Assembly (NCBI GenBank): GCA_965199865.1
Contig: CBDATU010000019.1
Location: forward strand, 80,623-144,622
DNA length: 64,000 bases
Direction: 5' to 3'
Source of the DNA: JAPOUP01 sp965199865
Lineage (GTDB): Bacteria; Pseudomonadota; Alphaproteobacteria; Rhodobacterales; Rhodobacteraceae
The translations under genes were made by a program, and so were the position numbers. The first letter of the stretch is position 1; each line of letters starts with the position of its first letter. The notes beneath the pieces are model-generated. The model saw only the letters and a program-made list of their open reading frames with translations. It was not told where the DNA came from and did not search any database. Positions 46,252 to 55,918 of the stretch are shown piece after piece.

Positions 46252-47565
46252 TCAGTTAGTGGACTGGACTCCTTCAGGTTTGCCGACCACCACAAATGTA
46301 AGCCGCTCAGGATCAAGGAGTCGGGCCGCGACCCGTTTGACATCCTCAGCTGTCACGGCTCGCACATTGTCGTTTCGCGTCGCAATGTAATCCAGGGGCA
46401 GATCGGAAATCTGCATACCCACAAGGATACCAGCGATTCGGGCGTTGCCATCGAACCGTAACGGATAGGCTCCGGTGAGGTAGGTCTTTGCCGCTTCAAG
46501 CTCCTCGTCAGTCACGCCTTCGGTGGCCATACGTGCCCATTCGTCCCGGATTATCTCAATCGCTTCGGCGATCCGATCATTGGCTGACGCCACATAGCCG
46601 ATCACCAGATCCGCGTAATCCTTGTCGATCAGATAGGTGGAGATACCGTAGGTCAGCCCTCGCTTCTGGCGCACCTCAACCGGGAGCCGACCGCCAAAGT
46701 CGCTGCTGCCAAGCACGGTATTGAGCACAAATGCAGCGAAGAAATCCGGATCATCCCGGGCAATTCCCCGATGGCCAAACAGTGCCACGGATTGAGGAAC
46801 GTCATAGGGAACGACCTTGACACCACCTTCCAGATTCGGCTCAACCGGATCAGGATTCGGCGCATCTGTCACTGGCAATCCACCAAGAAGCGTATCAAGC
46901 AGAGGAGCCAGTTCCTCAGCGGTGATATCACCGACGGCGCCTACATGGACACGATCGCGGGTAAGAACTCTCTGATGCGCGGCCAAAATATCTTCACGGG
47001 TCAGGGCGGATACACTATCGGTCGTTCCATTCAGCGATGAACCATAGGGATGGTCACCAAACGCAAGTTCGTCGAACCTGTTGCTCACGATTTCGTCGGG
47101 GTCCTTCAGATCCGACCGGATGATCGACAGAACCTGACCGCGCACCCTTTCCACCGCATCATCGTCGAAGCGTGGTTCCGTCAGCGCCGATCTTAGCATG
47201 GCAACCGCTTCATCTCGGTTTTCGGTCAGGAAACGCGCTGAAATCGATAGGGAATCGTCGTAGATGTCGAATTCAAAGCTTGCGGCCAGCGCTTCCTGTG
47301 CAGCGGCGAACTCCTGTGCGTCAAGATCACCGGAACCTTCCTCAATCAGTCCCGTCATCAGATGGATCGCACCACGCTTGCCTGGCAGGTCCAGCGACGC
47401 TCCTCCCTTAAACAACAGCTCCAGCGCAACGAACGGAATCGAGTGCTCCTCCACCAGCCAGGCGGTTATGCCTCCGGGCGATCTGACTTCCTGAATGTCG
47501 ACGGCCGCGCGTGCTGGCCCTGCCAGGGTCAGTGCTGCGAACAGGACCAGTATGATTCGTTTCAT
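46252..47565 (-). CDS. M16-family protein without the zinc motif
   Basis: 437 residues with a signal peptide MKRIILVLFAALTLAGPARA. The fold is that of M16 insulinase-like peptidases, but where catalytic members have H-x-x-E-H this one reads GAIHLMTGLI (about 65-74), so zinc binding is lost. The GLTYGISTYL substrate-binding motif (R/Y type) is kept. Such non-catalytic members pair with a catalytic partner, and the next gene upstream is one; their ATGA overlap (47562-47565) supports a heterodimer. Periplasmic. Confidence 0.9.
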   Translation of the reverse strand: MKRIILVLFAALTLAGPARAAVDIQEVRSPGGITAWLVEEHSIPFVALELLFKGGASLDLPGKRGAIHLMTGLIEEGSGDLDAQEFAAAQEALAASFEFDIYDDSLSISARFLTENRDEAVAMLRSALTEPRFDDDAVERVRGQVLSIIRSDLKDPDEIVSNRFDELAFGDHPYGSSLNGTTDSVSALTREDILAAHQRVLTRDRVHVGAVGDITAEELAPLLDTLLGGLPVTDAPNPDPVEPNLEGGVKVVPYDVPQSVALFGHRGIARDDPDFFAAFVLNTVLGSSDFGGRLPVEVRQKRGLTYGISTYLIDKDYADLVIGYVASANDRIAEAIEIIRDEWARMATEGVTDEELEAAKTYLTGAYPLRFDGNARIAGILVGMQISDLPLDYIATRNDNVRAVTAEDVKRVAARLLDPERLTFVVVGKPEGVQSTN

Positions 47566-48899
47566 TGGATCACCTCGGTGTTCTGTGGTTTCTGGATCCA
47601 GCCGGTGACCGAGCGGCGGCGGTCAAGGACGCGTTCGGCAGCTGCCATGACCTGCTCAGGCGTGACCTTCTGCAATATGTCCGGCCATGCCTCAATATCA
47701 CTGACTTCGAGACCCGCGGTCAGGGCCGTGCCATAGTTTCGGGCCAGCGTCTGGACCGAATCCTTCGCATAGATTTGCGCGGCGCGCAGCTGCATCATGA
47801 TTCGAGCGAACTGATCCGGATCAATCCCTTCTTCCATGAACTCCTCGACCGCCTGATCAAGCGCGTCCTCAGCTTCCTGCAGCGACATGTCGGGCAGCGG
47901 AATTATGAACAGTCCAAACGTCCCGTAATCCAGCGAAAGCCCCTGATAGAAGGCTGATGCGTAGATGGCCTTCTGTTCCTCGAACTGCAGTTTCCGGCCC
48001 AGCACCGACGTGGCGCTGTTTCCGCCGAGCAGTTCGGCAAGAATCGTCAAGGCGGCAGCTTCATCCTGGGCACCCGGATCTCGTTCCGCGGCGAGGTAAG
48101 TCCGAATCACATAAGGCTCGCCGACCCTTGAATCCTCGAACAATACCCGTCGCTCGGCAAGCTGTGGCGGTTCCAAAGGTCTTTTCCGCTCTCCCAGTCC
48201 AGGCGTTGGCACCATTGGGCCATAATGGGTGTTCGCCAATTCCAGCACATCCTCCGGCACCACATCACCCGCAACGATCAGGACCGCATTGTTCGGGGCG
48301 TAGAATTTCCGGTAAAACGCCAGCGCATCATCCAGGTCCAGCCCTTCCATCTCGTGTTTCCAGCCGATGATCGGAATGCCGTAGGGGTGATTCATGAACA
48401 TGGCGGCGCGACGCTGCTCTGCGAATAGCGCACTGGGGTCGTTTTCCGTACGCTGGTTTCGCTCTTCCAGGATCACGTCGCGATTGATAATTATCTCCTC
48501 TTCGGTGAGTCGTAGGTTACGCATCCTGTCCGCTTCGAGTCGCATCATCAGATCCAGCCGGTCTGCGGCGACACGCTGGAAGTATCCAGTGTAATCCCAG
48601 GATGTGAACGCATTGTCCGTGCCGCCGTTCTGCGCCACAATTGTCGAGAATTCGCCTGGAGCCAGATCATCTGTACCCCTGAACATCAGATGCTCGACGA
48701 AATGCGCGATTCCCGATTTTCCAGGTGGTTCGTCGGCGGCGCCTACATGGTACCAGACCAAATGCACCACGACTGGTGCGCGGTGATCTTCAATCACCAC
48801 CACATCCATTCCGTTATCAAGCGTGTAGCTGGTTACCTCTGCCGCCAGCGCCGGGAAAACGGCCAGGCATGCAAAGAATGACGCGGCAAGACGATACAT
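47562..48899 (-). CDS. Catalytic M16-family zinc peptidase
   Basis: 445 residues. After a signal peptide MYRLAASFFACLAVFPALAA comes the inverted zinc motif HFVEH (His66-His70) in SGIAHFVEHLMFRGT, with the downstream Glu region ILEERNQRTENDPS. It probably degrades peptides in the periplasm together with the non-catalytic M16 protein encoded next. AGGAAG precedes the ATG. Upstream lies the accessory island; in relatives the BamF-like and lspA genes come next here. Confidence 0.93.
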   Translation of the reverse strand: MYRLAASFFACLAVFPALAAEVTSYTLDNGMDVVVIEDHRAPVVVHLVWYHVGAADEPPGKSGIAHFVEHLMFRGTDDLAPGEFSTIVAQNGGTDNAFTSWDYTGYFQRVAADRLDLMMRLEADRMRNLRLTEEEIIINRDVILEERNQRTENDPSALFAEQRRAAMFMNHPYGIPIIGWKHEMEGLDLDDALAFYRKFYAPNNAVLIVAGDVVPEDVLELANTHYGPMVPTPGLGERKRPLEPPQLAERRVLFEDSRVGEPYVIRTYLAAERDPGAQDEAAALTILAELLGGNSATSVLGRKLQFEEQKAIYASAFYQGLSLDYGTFGLFIIPLPDMSLQEAEDALDQAVEEFMEEGIDPDQFARIMMQLRAAQIYAKDSVQTLARNYGTALTAGLEVSDIEAWPDILQKVTPEQVMAAAERVLDRRRSVTGWIQKPQNTEVIQ

Positions 48900-49113
48900 C
48901 GATTCTTCCTAGGTTGAATATGTCATGTTAGAGATATGGAATTGGGTTGGTGCGTCAATCTGGTCAACGCATATGTGAATTCCGTCTTTGGCTGACAGCG
49001 TGCATTCTGCCGCATCCACCCTCCACCTTCCCGGCCCGGCCCCACCAGGCGCCGTGCACCGGACGGCTCCGGCGCCGGTGGACACCCGGACGGTCCGGCG
49101 CTAACGTGCCGCC

Positions 49114-50190
49114 ATGGCGGGGAAGGGGAAACGCACGCGCGAACGCGGTGAAGGGGAAGGGGAAGGGGCGGGAACGCTTCCGGCCACGCCGCATGATGCG
49201 CTGTTCCGGGCCCTGGTCTCCGATCCCGGCCGCGCCGCGGCGCTCCTGCGCGACCACCTGCCGGAGCGGATCGCCGGGCTCCTGGCGGAGACGCCGCCGA
49301 GGCCGGTGGACGGAACCTTCGTGGACGGGGACCTGCGGGAAAGCCGCTCCGACATGCTGTTCGAGGTGGAGCTCGCCTCGGGCGACCCGGGCCTGGTCTA
49401 CGTCCTCGCCGAGCACAAGAGCCATCCGGATCCGGGCCTCCCGCTGCAGCTGGCGGGCTACATGGTGCGGATATGGACCCGCTGGGCGGGTGGACAGGCG
49501 GCCCGGCTGCGCGCCCTGCCGCCGATCATCCCGCTGGTTCTCTACCACGGGGAGCCCCGCTGGACGGTTCCGGACGGGCTGGCCGGCATGATCGCGACGG
49601 AGGATCCCGAGCTGGTATTCCTGCCGGGCGGACGGTTCGTCCTTTGCCTCCTGCGGGACCTGCCGCCGGAGAGGCTGTCGGGCGACGCCGCGCTCAGGGC
49701 CGGATTCCTCGCGCTCACCCACCGCGCGGTCCGGCTGCTGGAGGTGGTGGCGGAGGGCCTGGCCGGGGATCCGGACTTGCGGGGCCAGGTCATCGGGTAT
49801 ATGTTCCGGACCTATCCCGAGAGCGACCTTGACGAGCTGCGCGGGAAGCTGCTGGCGGTGCGGGACGAAGGAATGGAGGGCGGTGTGCGCACGATCGCGG
49901 AAGTGTTCCTGGAACAGGGAGAGGCGAAAGGATTCGCCAAGGGAATCACCGAGGGAATCGCTGAGGGAGAGGCGAAGGGAAAGGCCGAGGGAATCGCGAA
50001 GGGAATCGCTGAGGGAGAGGCGAAGGGAGAGACGCGCACGCTGGTCCGGCTTCTGGAGCGCCGGTTCGGCCCCCTTCCCCGGACGGCCCAGGAACGCATC
50101 GCCTCTGCGGCTCCCGGGCAGCGCGACGCCTGGGTGGACCGGATCATGGACGCCGACAGCCTCGAGACTGTGCTCAGCGCGGAAGGCTGA
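49114..50190 (+). CDS. Rpn-family PD-(D/E)XK nuclease with charged repeat tail
   Basis: 358 residues. Rpn proteins (YhgA-like, formerly transposase_31) are recombination-promoting nucleases. The N-terminus has PHDALFRALVSDP; the nuclease core has FVDGDLRESRSDMLFEVEL and YVLAEHKSHPD, giving the Asp and the E-x-K pair. IPLVLYHGEPRW is a further block. The tail (about 266-310) is a run of GIAEGEAKG-like repeats, common in this family and prone to copy-number change. No ribosome binding site is evident and the base composition is more GC-rich than the neighbouring M16 genes, so transfer is likely. Function in the cell is unsettled for the family. Confidence 0.85.
   Translation: MAGKGKRTRERGEGEGEGAGTLPATPHDALFRALVSDPGRAAALLRDHLPERIAGLLAETPPRPVDGTFVDGDLRESRSDMLFEVELASGDPGLVYVLAEHKSHPDPGLPLQLAGYMVRIWTRWAGGQAARLRALPPIIPLVLYHGEPRWTVPDGLAGMIATEDPELVFLPGGRFVLCLLRDLPPERLSGDAALRAGFLALTHRAVRLLEVVAEGLAGDPDLRGQVIGYMFRTYPESDLDELRGKLLAVRDEGMEGGVRTIAEVFLEQGEAKGFAKGITEGIAEGEAKGKAEGIAKGIAEGEAKGETRTLVRLLERRFGPLPRTAQERIASAAPGQRDAWVDRIMDADSLETVLSAEG
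49917..50034 (+). repeat. Degenerate in-frame repeats in the Rpn gene
   Basis: Units resembling GAGGGAGAGGCGAAGGGA and GAGGGAATCGCGAAGGGA recur in register, encoding alternating E-G-x-A-K-G blocks. The length is a multiple of three, so gain or loss of units would keep the frame. Confidence 0.7.
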
Positions 50191-50343
50191 GCCCCCAACG
50201 GAGGCATCGGGTCGACGGATTCGTCAGGAAAGACAGGCAAAACCTAGCGGTTGCCGCATGTTACAGCAGGTCGGTGATGAACTTTCGGACGGCGTCCCAT
50301 TTCGTCGCAGCGGTGGTCACAACGAAACTAGTGCTAGCAAATC

Positions 50344-50808
50344 CTAGTGGTCTTCCATCATTGAATCGCCGGATATAGGGACTTCAGCCTGATCCACGCG
50401 TCTTCCGTCGTGAACCGCCGGTCCACCTTTCCACCCGACCCGTTGCGCCGCTCCCGCCAGGCCGCCACTTCCCCTATCATAGTGGGCTGGTCCGGTATCC
50501 GCCGGTCCAGACACTGTCGGCTGAGAATGCCGATCTCGATCTCCGCCATGTCCGTCCAGCTGCCGTGCTTCGGCGTGAGGACGATGTCCAGCCGCGAGGC
50601 GATCCGGCGGGCCTCCTCCGGCGGGAAGGTCTCGTAGAGCGATCCGGTGCCGTGCGTGTTCAGGGGTGGCCCTTTCCACAGTGTGGCTGGCCCATTCCCT
50701 TTGGCGGAGAGTTTCCTCTACCATACCACAGTTGACGGCCAGGGCGCAGGACCGGATCGGCTGGCCAACGGCGGAAAGATCCGCCATTCAATGCAGGCAA
50801 GCCACTAG
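50344..50808 (-). mobile_element. Internally deleted IS630-family element
   Basis: 465 bp with matching ends: TAGTGGTCTTCCATCATTGA at 50345 and the complement of CTAGTGGCTTGCCTGCATTG at the right. It is flanked by TA, inside CTAG on both sides. It keeps the transposase C-terminus (50358 to about 50663) and the 5' end (about 50664-50808), with the middle deleted. Ends match the larger IS630 copy at 52628 and 57666. It is a non-autonomous derivative that a full copy could still move. Confidence 0.85.
50358..50663 (-). pseudogene. IS630 transposase C-terminal fragment
   Basis: Reads EEARRIASRLDIVLTPKHGS, WTDMAEIEIGILSRQCLDRR and ends RRFTTEDAWIRLKSLYPAIQ. It has the C-terminal E of the DDE site (MAEIEIG). 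The rest of the gene is missing by deletion. Confidence 0.8.
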
Positions 50809-51845
50809 TCTTCACGCAAATACCAGGATCTGTTCGGTCAGGCGCTGCATGATCATTCTCCTGTCGGAAGCATATATGAAATCGTGACATCGTTCGACCG
50901 TGGGTGCTTGCTACGGAATGATCCCCGGATGATCCGTTTGTGTTCCTGACATGCTCGCCTTCCGGATCATGCGACCAACGTCAGCGCTTGGTTGTCGTTG
51001 GCCAGCCGACCTATCACCATCTCTCGGTGACTGCCCATTAGGCTGCCCAGAGCCTTACCGAGCGGGAGAATTCACGCATGGAAAGCACCCACTGGCCACC
51101 CGCCCAGCCTCAGCGATGCCGGAACCGTTTCATGCCCTGAGGCCATCTGCACCTTATCGCCTGCATTACGAATTGGCCTTTGCAGGAATTCGAGCAACGC
51201 CAACGCCCGGGCATCGAATTCTGCTGACACCTGCCTGAACTGGCCCATGACTGGCACCCCGACTTCATCCACTTCGACGGCGGCACCGATCCGCCCGGAG
51301 ACAAGGCGGTGAAGATCCTGATCCAGCCCGGCCACGAAACCCGCGGCTGCAATCCCGTCTTGCGAAGAACTGAAACGAGCGGATCCGGGGTTCCGGCTGA
51401 ACACGGAAAGATGCGCAGAAAATCTTTCCGGGCGGGTCAATCAGGGGAACACCGCCCGAAGTTGCTCGGAAGACGACGCACGCGGCAGTAGCCGCTGGGG
51501 AGAGAGTCTGACATTGGGAGCCTCGGCGAGAACAACCACTGTTGGCAACTAATGCAACTTGCCAGCCCATACCTGCGTGGACTATCCTGAATTCGCCATC
51601 AATCTTCGGGCACCCGCGTCGCCGGCTGGATTCAACAGCCGGACCGTCGGGGCATGTTCGCTATGTTAGGCGAATGGGCGTGGATGCCTCTTTCTCGAGA
51701 TTCGTCGGCAATGGCCCGACGCCACATTGCGCCGGGGAACGAGTGAGGTCGAGCGGCCGGTCCAAGGCCACCTGACCTCGGGCCAACACGATGAACGGTA
51801 GAGGTACATCTCATGTCGACCTGCAGTTGCCCAATGAGGGTACTT
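50809..51845. other. 1 kb of the island without a sure gene
   Basis: Several frames are open (for example minus 51072-51440, plus 50951-51238), but none shows a family or a ribosome binding site. The plus strand around 51180-51360 has broken protein-like stretches (DFIHFDGGTD, ILIQPGHETRGCNPV) that suggest a decayed gene I cannot name. Confidence 0.35.
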
Positions 51846-52631
51846 ATGAAGAACGCTTGGCTAGCGGCGGTAGCCATGGTGGTCTGGATCGGAATGGCAC
51901 ACGCTGATCCGCCCTTTGCGGGCACGGTATGGATTGATCCAGACATCATCACGTCTGACGACCCCACAACGTTCCAGTCGCTGAATTACCGGGGACTGAG
52001 GAGACGTAAAGTCTACATTCGCGTGGAGGACCGGTGGCGCTACGTTCGTGTGCATCTATTCGTTGCGATCTACCGGGCCAACCGGCACACCGAAAAAGTT
52101 CTGAAAACCGGTATCTGGGTGAACGCCGAGCACTTCCCGGATACGGACACCGCCCACTCCTACGGGGCGTTGTTCGCCGAGATGCTCGGCCGCTTGCCGG
52201 CCGTGCTTCGGACCTGTGTGAAAGTCATTGCGATCCATGAGGGGCCGGGCGCATTAGGCGGGAACGACTCCCACAACCGCATAAGCATGCACACGGATCG
52301 GTTGAACGACCACCGTCGGCCCTTCCTTGAGGAAAGCATGGTTCACGAGGCCGGTCATGCCTGCGAGAGCGAGATTCGGGATCGGCCCAGTCGCCGGAAA
52401 TGGCGAAAGGCCCGGGCCGCCGATGAAGGTTTCATTTCTGACTACGCGCGGGACCACCCTCTGCGCGAGGATTTTGCCGAGTCTATCCTGAACTGGATTG
52501 CCCTTCGTTACCGCCCTGACCGCGTAAACGCGAAGTACCGGGAGGCGACGGTAGCGGCAATCCCGAACCGGCTGGCCTATTTGGACGGCAGGATATCGGT
52601 GGAAGCAATGTACCCTATGCGCCGTCCCTAG
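51846..52631 (+). CDS. Secreted HEAGH-motif metallopeptidase-like protein
   Basis: 261 residues from the ATG at 51846 with a signal peptide MKNAWLAAVAMVVWIGMAHA. The zinc motif HEAGH is at 167-171 (ESMVHEAGHACESE). About 40 residues later EDFAES (208-213) could supply the third ligand Glu, as in gluzincins; this H-E-x-x-H...E-x-x-E/A layout recalls the lethal-factor-like and other peptidase-MA families. I do not recognise a specific family. The stop TAG lies in a CTAG into which an IS630 element inserted, and it was preserved by the TA duplication. It is part of the accessory island. Confidence 0.75.
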   Translation: MKNAWLAAVAMVVWIGMAHADPPFAGTVWIDPDIITSDDPTTFQSLNYRGLRRRKVYIRVEDRWRYVRVHLFVAIYRANRHTEKVLKTGIWVNAEHFPDTDTAHSYGALFAEMLGRLPAVLRTCVKVIAIHEGPGALGGNDSHNRISMHTDRLNDHRRPFLEESMVHEAGHACESEIRDRPSRRKWRKARAADEGFISDYARDHPLREDFAESILNWIALRYRPDRVNAKYREATVAAIPNRLAYLDGRISVEAMYPMRRP

Positions 52632-52641
52632 TAGTCTTCCA

Positions 52642-53147
52642 TCATTGAATGGCCGGATATGGGGATTTCAGCCTGATCCACGCGTCTTCCGTAGTGAACC
52701 GCCGGTCCACCTTTCCACCCGATCCGTTGCGCCGCTCCTGCCAGGCCGCCACTTCCCCTATCATGGTGGGCTGGTCCGGTATCCGCCGGTCCAGGCACTG
52801 TCGGACGGGGATGCCGATCCCGGTCTCCGCCATGTCCGTCCAGCTGCCGTGCTTCGGCGTGAGGACGATGTCCAGCCGCGAGGCGATCCGGCGGGCCTCC
52901 TCCGGCGGCAGGGTCTCGTAGAGTGACCCGGTGCCGTGCGTGTTCAGGCTGTCCATCACCAGCGTGACGCGCTTTCCCGGGAAGTCCTCGTCGACCAGCT
53001 TCCTGATCTGTCGGGCCCGGTCCCGTTTCGTCCTCGTGTCGGTCACCGCGACGCGTCGCCAGCCTTCGAGCGGGGCATGGAACATGAAGATGCCGGACAC
53101 CCCGTTCCGGAGGTGTTCGAAGTCGTGGATCTCCGGGCGTCCCGGCC
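52642..53147 (-). pseudogene. IS630 transposase, C-terminal part
   Basis: Starts in the IS4 flank as RPGRPEIHDFEHLRNGVSGI and continues FMFHAPLEGWRRVAVTDTRT, LVMDSLNTHGTGSLYETLPP (second Asp) and KHGSWTDMAETGIG (catalytic Glu), ending PYPAIQ. Together with the part at 56884-57480 it forms a complete but interrupted and mutated DDE transposase. Confidence 0.85.
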
Positions 53148-53158
53148 GGGCCGGGACC
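53148..53158 (+). repeat. 11-bp target duplication of the IS4-type element, left
   Basis: GGGCCGGGACC precedes the IS end TGTCACTACCACATACTTGA and is repeated at 56873-56883 after the other end. It proves insertion of the IS4-type element into the IS630 transposase gene. Confidence 0.9.
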
Positions 53159-53183
53159 TGTCACTACCACATACTTGACCGGC

Positions 53184-54634
53184 TCATTCCCTTCTCCGCT
53201 CCGTCCGGGCCCGTATGGCCCTGGCATGGGTTTCCGCGACGTTGAGGATGCGCAGGCCCTGCCATAGCTTCTGGGTTCCGGGCAGGGGCTGGCGCTTCGT
53301 CGGGCGGAACCCGGCGAGGCCGGCGACGAGCGTGACGTAGCGCGCCACGCTCATGTCCGGCTCCGGCGGCGCCCTCTGGCCGATGACGCGCTCATACGCG
53401 GCGTGAATGACCACCGCCTCGACGCTTTCCGGGCTGACATGGCGGTCCGCCGGGCTGTCGGGGCTATCCCGCGCCAGAAGCTGGAGGTCCCAGACCCGGA
53501 ACGCGGTTATCGCGTCGAAGGCGAGGCAACTGCGCAGGTCGTCGGCGGCGTCGAGCCTGCGGTCCTTTATCCTCGTCCCCGTCTTCAGGGCCCTGAAGTA
53601 TTCCTCGATGCGCCAGCGCAGTTCGTAGCGCCTCAGGGCGGTCTCCGCCGTCCGCATGCCGTCGCCGCCCTCGTTGGACAGGAGCATCCAGTGCAGCGCC
53701 TCCCCTCCCTTCGCGACGCGCTTCGGCGGGTTCTCCTCGATGGCGGAGACCACCGTCACGGGCAGCGGGCGCCTGTCCCCCGCGTCCCCCGGCGCCGCGA
53801 TGTCCAGTTCCGCGCAGCGCAGCGTCAGCGTGGCGACGCGCGCTTTCCGGGCCTTCGGCCCGCCGCGTTCGGGAACGGTGATCCTGCGGTGGCCGACCGG
53901 CTCCAGCGCGGCGACATGCTCCCACAGGCACCTTTCGTCGCCGTCGGGCAGCGCCACGCGCCGCTTCGCCGAGCGGCTCGCCCGCACCAGCAGCGCGGCG
54001 CCGGTCCGGTCCGCTTCGCGGAGAAGGGCCCAGAAGTCGCCTTCGCGGTCACAGACGCTCACGACCTTCGCGTCCGGGCAGGCCTCCGCGAGCTCTCCGG
54101 CCCGCCGCAGCCCGTCGATCCAGCGGGCGCTGTCCCTGTCCGGCCGCTGCCGGAAGTCCGCGTCGAGCGTGAACAGCCCGAGCGGGCGTCCGCTGCCGTT
54201 CAGTGCCACGCCGCAGTGGGCGAGGATGCCGTCGGTGCCCTTTCCGCCGCCGCCGAGCCCGTCCAGCCCGGACGTCGCCGCCAGGGTGCCGTAGTTCAGC
54301 GTCGTCGTGTCCTGGACAGCCAGGATCACCGGCTCCAGGCGGCAGCGCTCCACCGTCGCCTCCAGGTGGGGCTCGAGTATGTCGTCCATGGTCACCCCAG
54401 CGTTCGAGAGCAGCCTGTAAGCCGCCTCCTGCTCCGCCCTGCCCGGAAACAGCTCCGGCACCGGCGCACCGAGCTTCCTGGTCCAGGCCGCCCCCATCGC
54501 GGCGATCCGGCGGCGGACCCGGCCGTCCGGATGGCTGCTCCGCGCGTATTCCCGCTCCGCCCAGTCGCCCCCGCGGTGCAGCGGTCCGGTATGCCCGAGC
54601 CTGCGCTCCGGCTCCGCCTGGAGAACCTTGTATG
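53184..54634 (-). pseudogene. DruA-IS4 transposase, catalytic part (interrupted copy B)
   Basis: Reads from YKVLQAEPERRLGHTGPLHR through the Tn5-like N-terminal fold (AAYRLLSNAGVTMDDI) to the DDE domain: QDTTTLNYG, VCDREGDFWAL and EEYFRALKTGTRIKDRRL. It ends AETHARAIRARTERRRE, the complete C-terminus that copy A has lost. The 5' part of the gene lies beyond the IS110 insertion at 56005-56821; rejoined at the ATG core the frame is continuous (DWREHP-YKVLQAEP). Only the insertion breaks it. Confidence 0.88.
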
Positions 54635-54964
54635 TCTGAATCAATCGGAAAGAATCTGAAGGATGATGTTGTGGAAAGTTTTCCACACCTGTGGAAAACT
54701 CCGCGCCGGCTGTGCGGAACCTGGCGTGGTCGCGGCTGGCATATCCGGGACGTTCGTGCATCATCCGCAAGGGGATTCCCCTCCGCGTGGCAACGCGGAG
54801 GGGAGTGCGGGGCGCTGCCCCGCGAAGGCGGGTCGGGCCGTGAGGAACCTGGTCCGGGGGACCGTGCGGGAGCCTGGCCGCCCGCCTTCACCGCCGTCCT
54901 TCCGCGTCCTGGATGGATGCCTGGGTAGGACCCGAATCAACCGCAAGAGTAGGAGCGGAAGGAC
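54635..54964 (+). ncRNA. Candidate bridge RNA region of the IS110 element
   Basis: IS110-group elements encode a structured guide (bridge) RNA in the non-coding left end before the recombinase gene. Here that end holds three strong hairpins: 54678-54699 (10-bp stem GTTTTCCACA, 2-nt loop), 54778-54803 (11-bp stem CCCCTCCGCGT, GGCA loop) and 54807-54823 (7-bp stem GCGGGGC). ATGGATGC at 54913-54920 equals the bases at the right insertion edge (56005-56012), as a target guide might. The exact transcript ends and loops are not known. Confidence 0.5.
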
Positions 54965-55918
54965 ATGACAGACAGGATAGTGGCGGGAATCGACGTGAGC
55001 AAGAGCCGGCTGGACGTCCACGCGAACGGCGATGACGGGGGCTTCGCGAACGGAAAGGAGGGATTCCGGGCTCTGCACGGATGGCTCCGCGAACGCGGCG
55101 TGACTCACGTGGTGGTCGAGGCCACCGGGCGGTTCCACCGCCAGCTGCACCAGTCGCTACACGACAGGGGCTACATCGTGCACGTCGTCAATCCCCTGCG
55201 GGCGCGCCGTTTCGCCGAGGCGCTCGGCCAGGTCGCGAAGTCCGACCGGATCGACGCCAGGGCGCTGGCCGCCTTCGGGGAGGTCGGCGGGCTGCCGGCC
55301 GCACAGCCGAAACCCGAGGCGCTGCAGGAACTCGAACGCCTGCTGGTCGCCCGCGAGGCGCTCGTCGACACGCGCACTTCCCTGACCGCCCGGATCCGGG
55401 AGATCGGCGGGACGACGGCCGCGGCCGCGGCCCTGAAGAGGGCGCTGGCCGGGATCGTGGAGGAGATCGGCGTGCTCGATGCCGGGATCGCGACGGCGAT
55501 CGACGCGGATCCCGGGCTGGCCCGGCGCCGGGACATCCTCGTGAGCGTCCCGGGGATCGGGCCGGTGACCGCTGCCGCCCTGATCTGCTGGATGCCGGAG
55601 CTCGGGACCCTCGGAAGCCGGCAGGCGGCGGCGCTCCTGGGTGTCGCCCCCTTCGCCAGGGATAGCGGAACGCTGTCAGGGGCGAGGCGCATCCGCGGCG
55701 GGCGACGCAGGCCCCGCGACGTGCTCTACATGGCGGCGATGACGGCCATACGCTGGAACCCGGCGATGAGGGAGCTGTACGAACGGCTCACGGCGGCGGG
55801 CAAGGCCCACAAGGTGGCGCTAGTCGCGGTGATGCGCAGAATGGTGATCCTCACGAACGTCCTGCTGCGCGACGGGCGCGGATGGTCCCCGGACGCGCCG
55901 GTTGCGGCACCGTCATGA
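54965..55918 (+). CDS. IS110-family transposase (RNA-guided recombinase type)
   Basis: 317 residues. The N-terminal RuvC-like DEDD domain shows Asp in AGIDVSKSRLDVH, Glu in VVVEATGRFH, and Asp pair in KSDRIDARALA. The C-terminal domain has VPGIGPVTAAALICWMPE, GVAPFARDSGTLSGARRIRGG (with the candidate catalytic Ser) and AVMRRMVILTNVLLRDGR. Full length with no frameshift and GGAGCGGAAGG before the ATG, so it may be active. The decayed copy at 0.87-1.1 kb is from the same family. Confidence 0.93.
   Translation: MTDRIVAGIDVSKSRLDVHANGDDGGFANGKEGFRALHGWLRERGVTHVVVEATGRFHRQLHQSLHDRGYIVHVVNPLRARRFAEALGQVAKSDRIDARALAAFGEVGGLPAAQPKPEALQELERLLVAREALVDTRTSLTARIREIGGTTAAAAALKRALAGIVEEIGVLDAGIATAIDADPGLARRRDILVSVPGIGPVTAAALICWMPELGTLGSRQAAALLGVAPFARDSGTLSGARRIRGGRRRPRDVLYMAAMTAIRWNPAMRELYERLTAAGKAHKVALVAVMRRMVILTNVLLRDGRGWSPDAPVAAPS

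Noticed and set aside
49917..50034. Possible CRISPR-like repeat array
   Set aside because: The repeats are in-frame coding units of an Rpn protein, with no spacers of constant length and no cas genes.
53403..54659. 418-codon plus-strand frame
   Set aside because: Antisense shadow of the copy B transposase; no family features.
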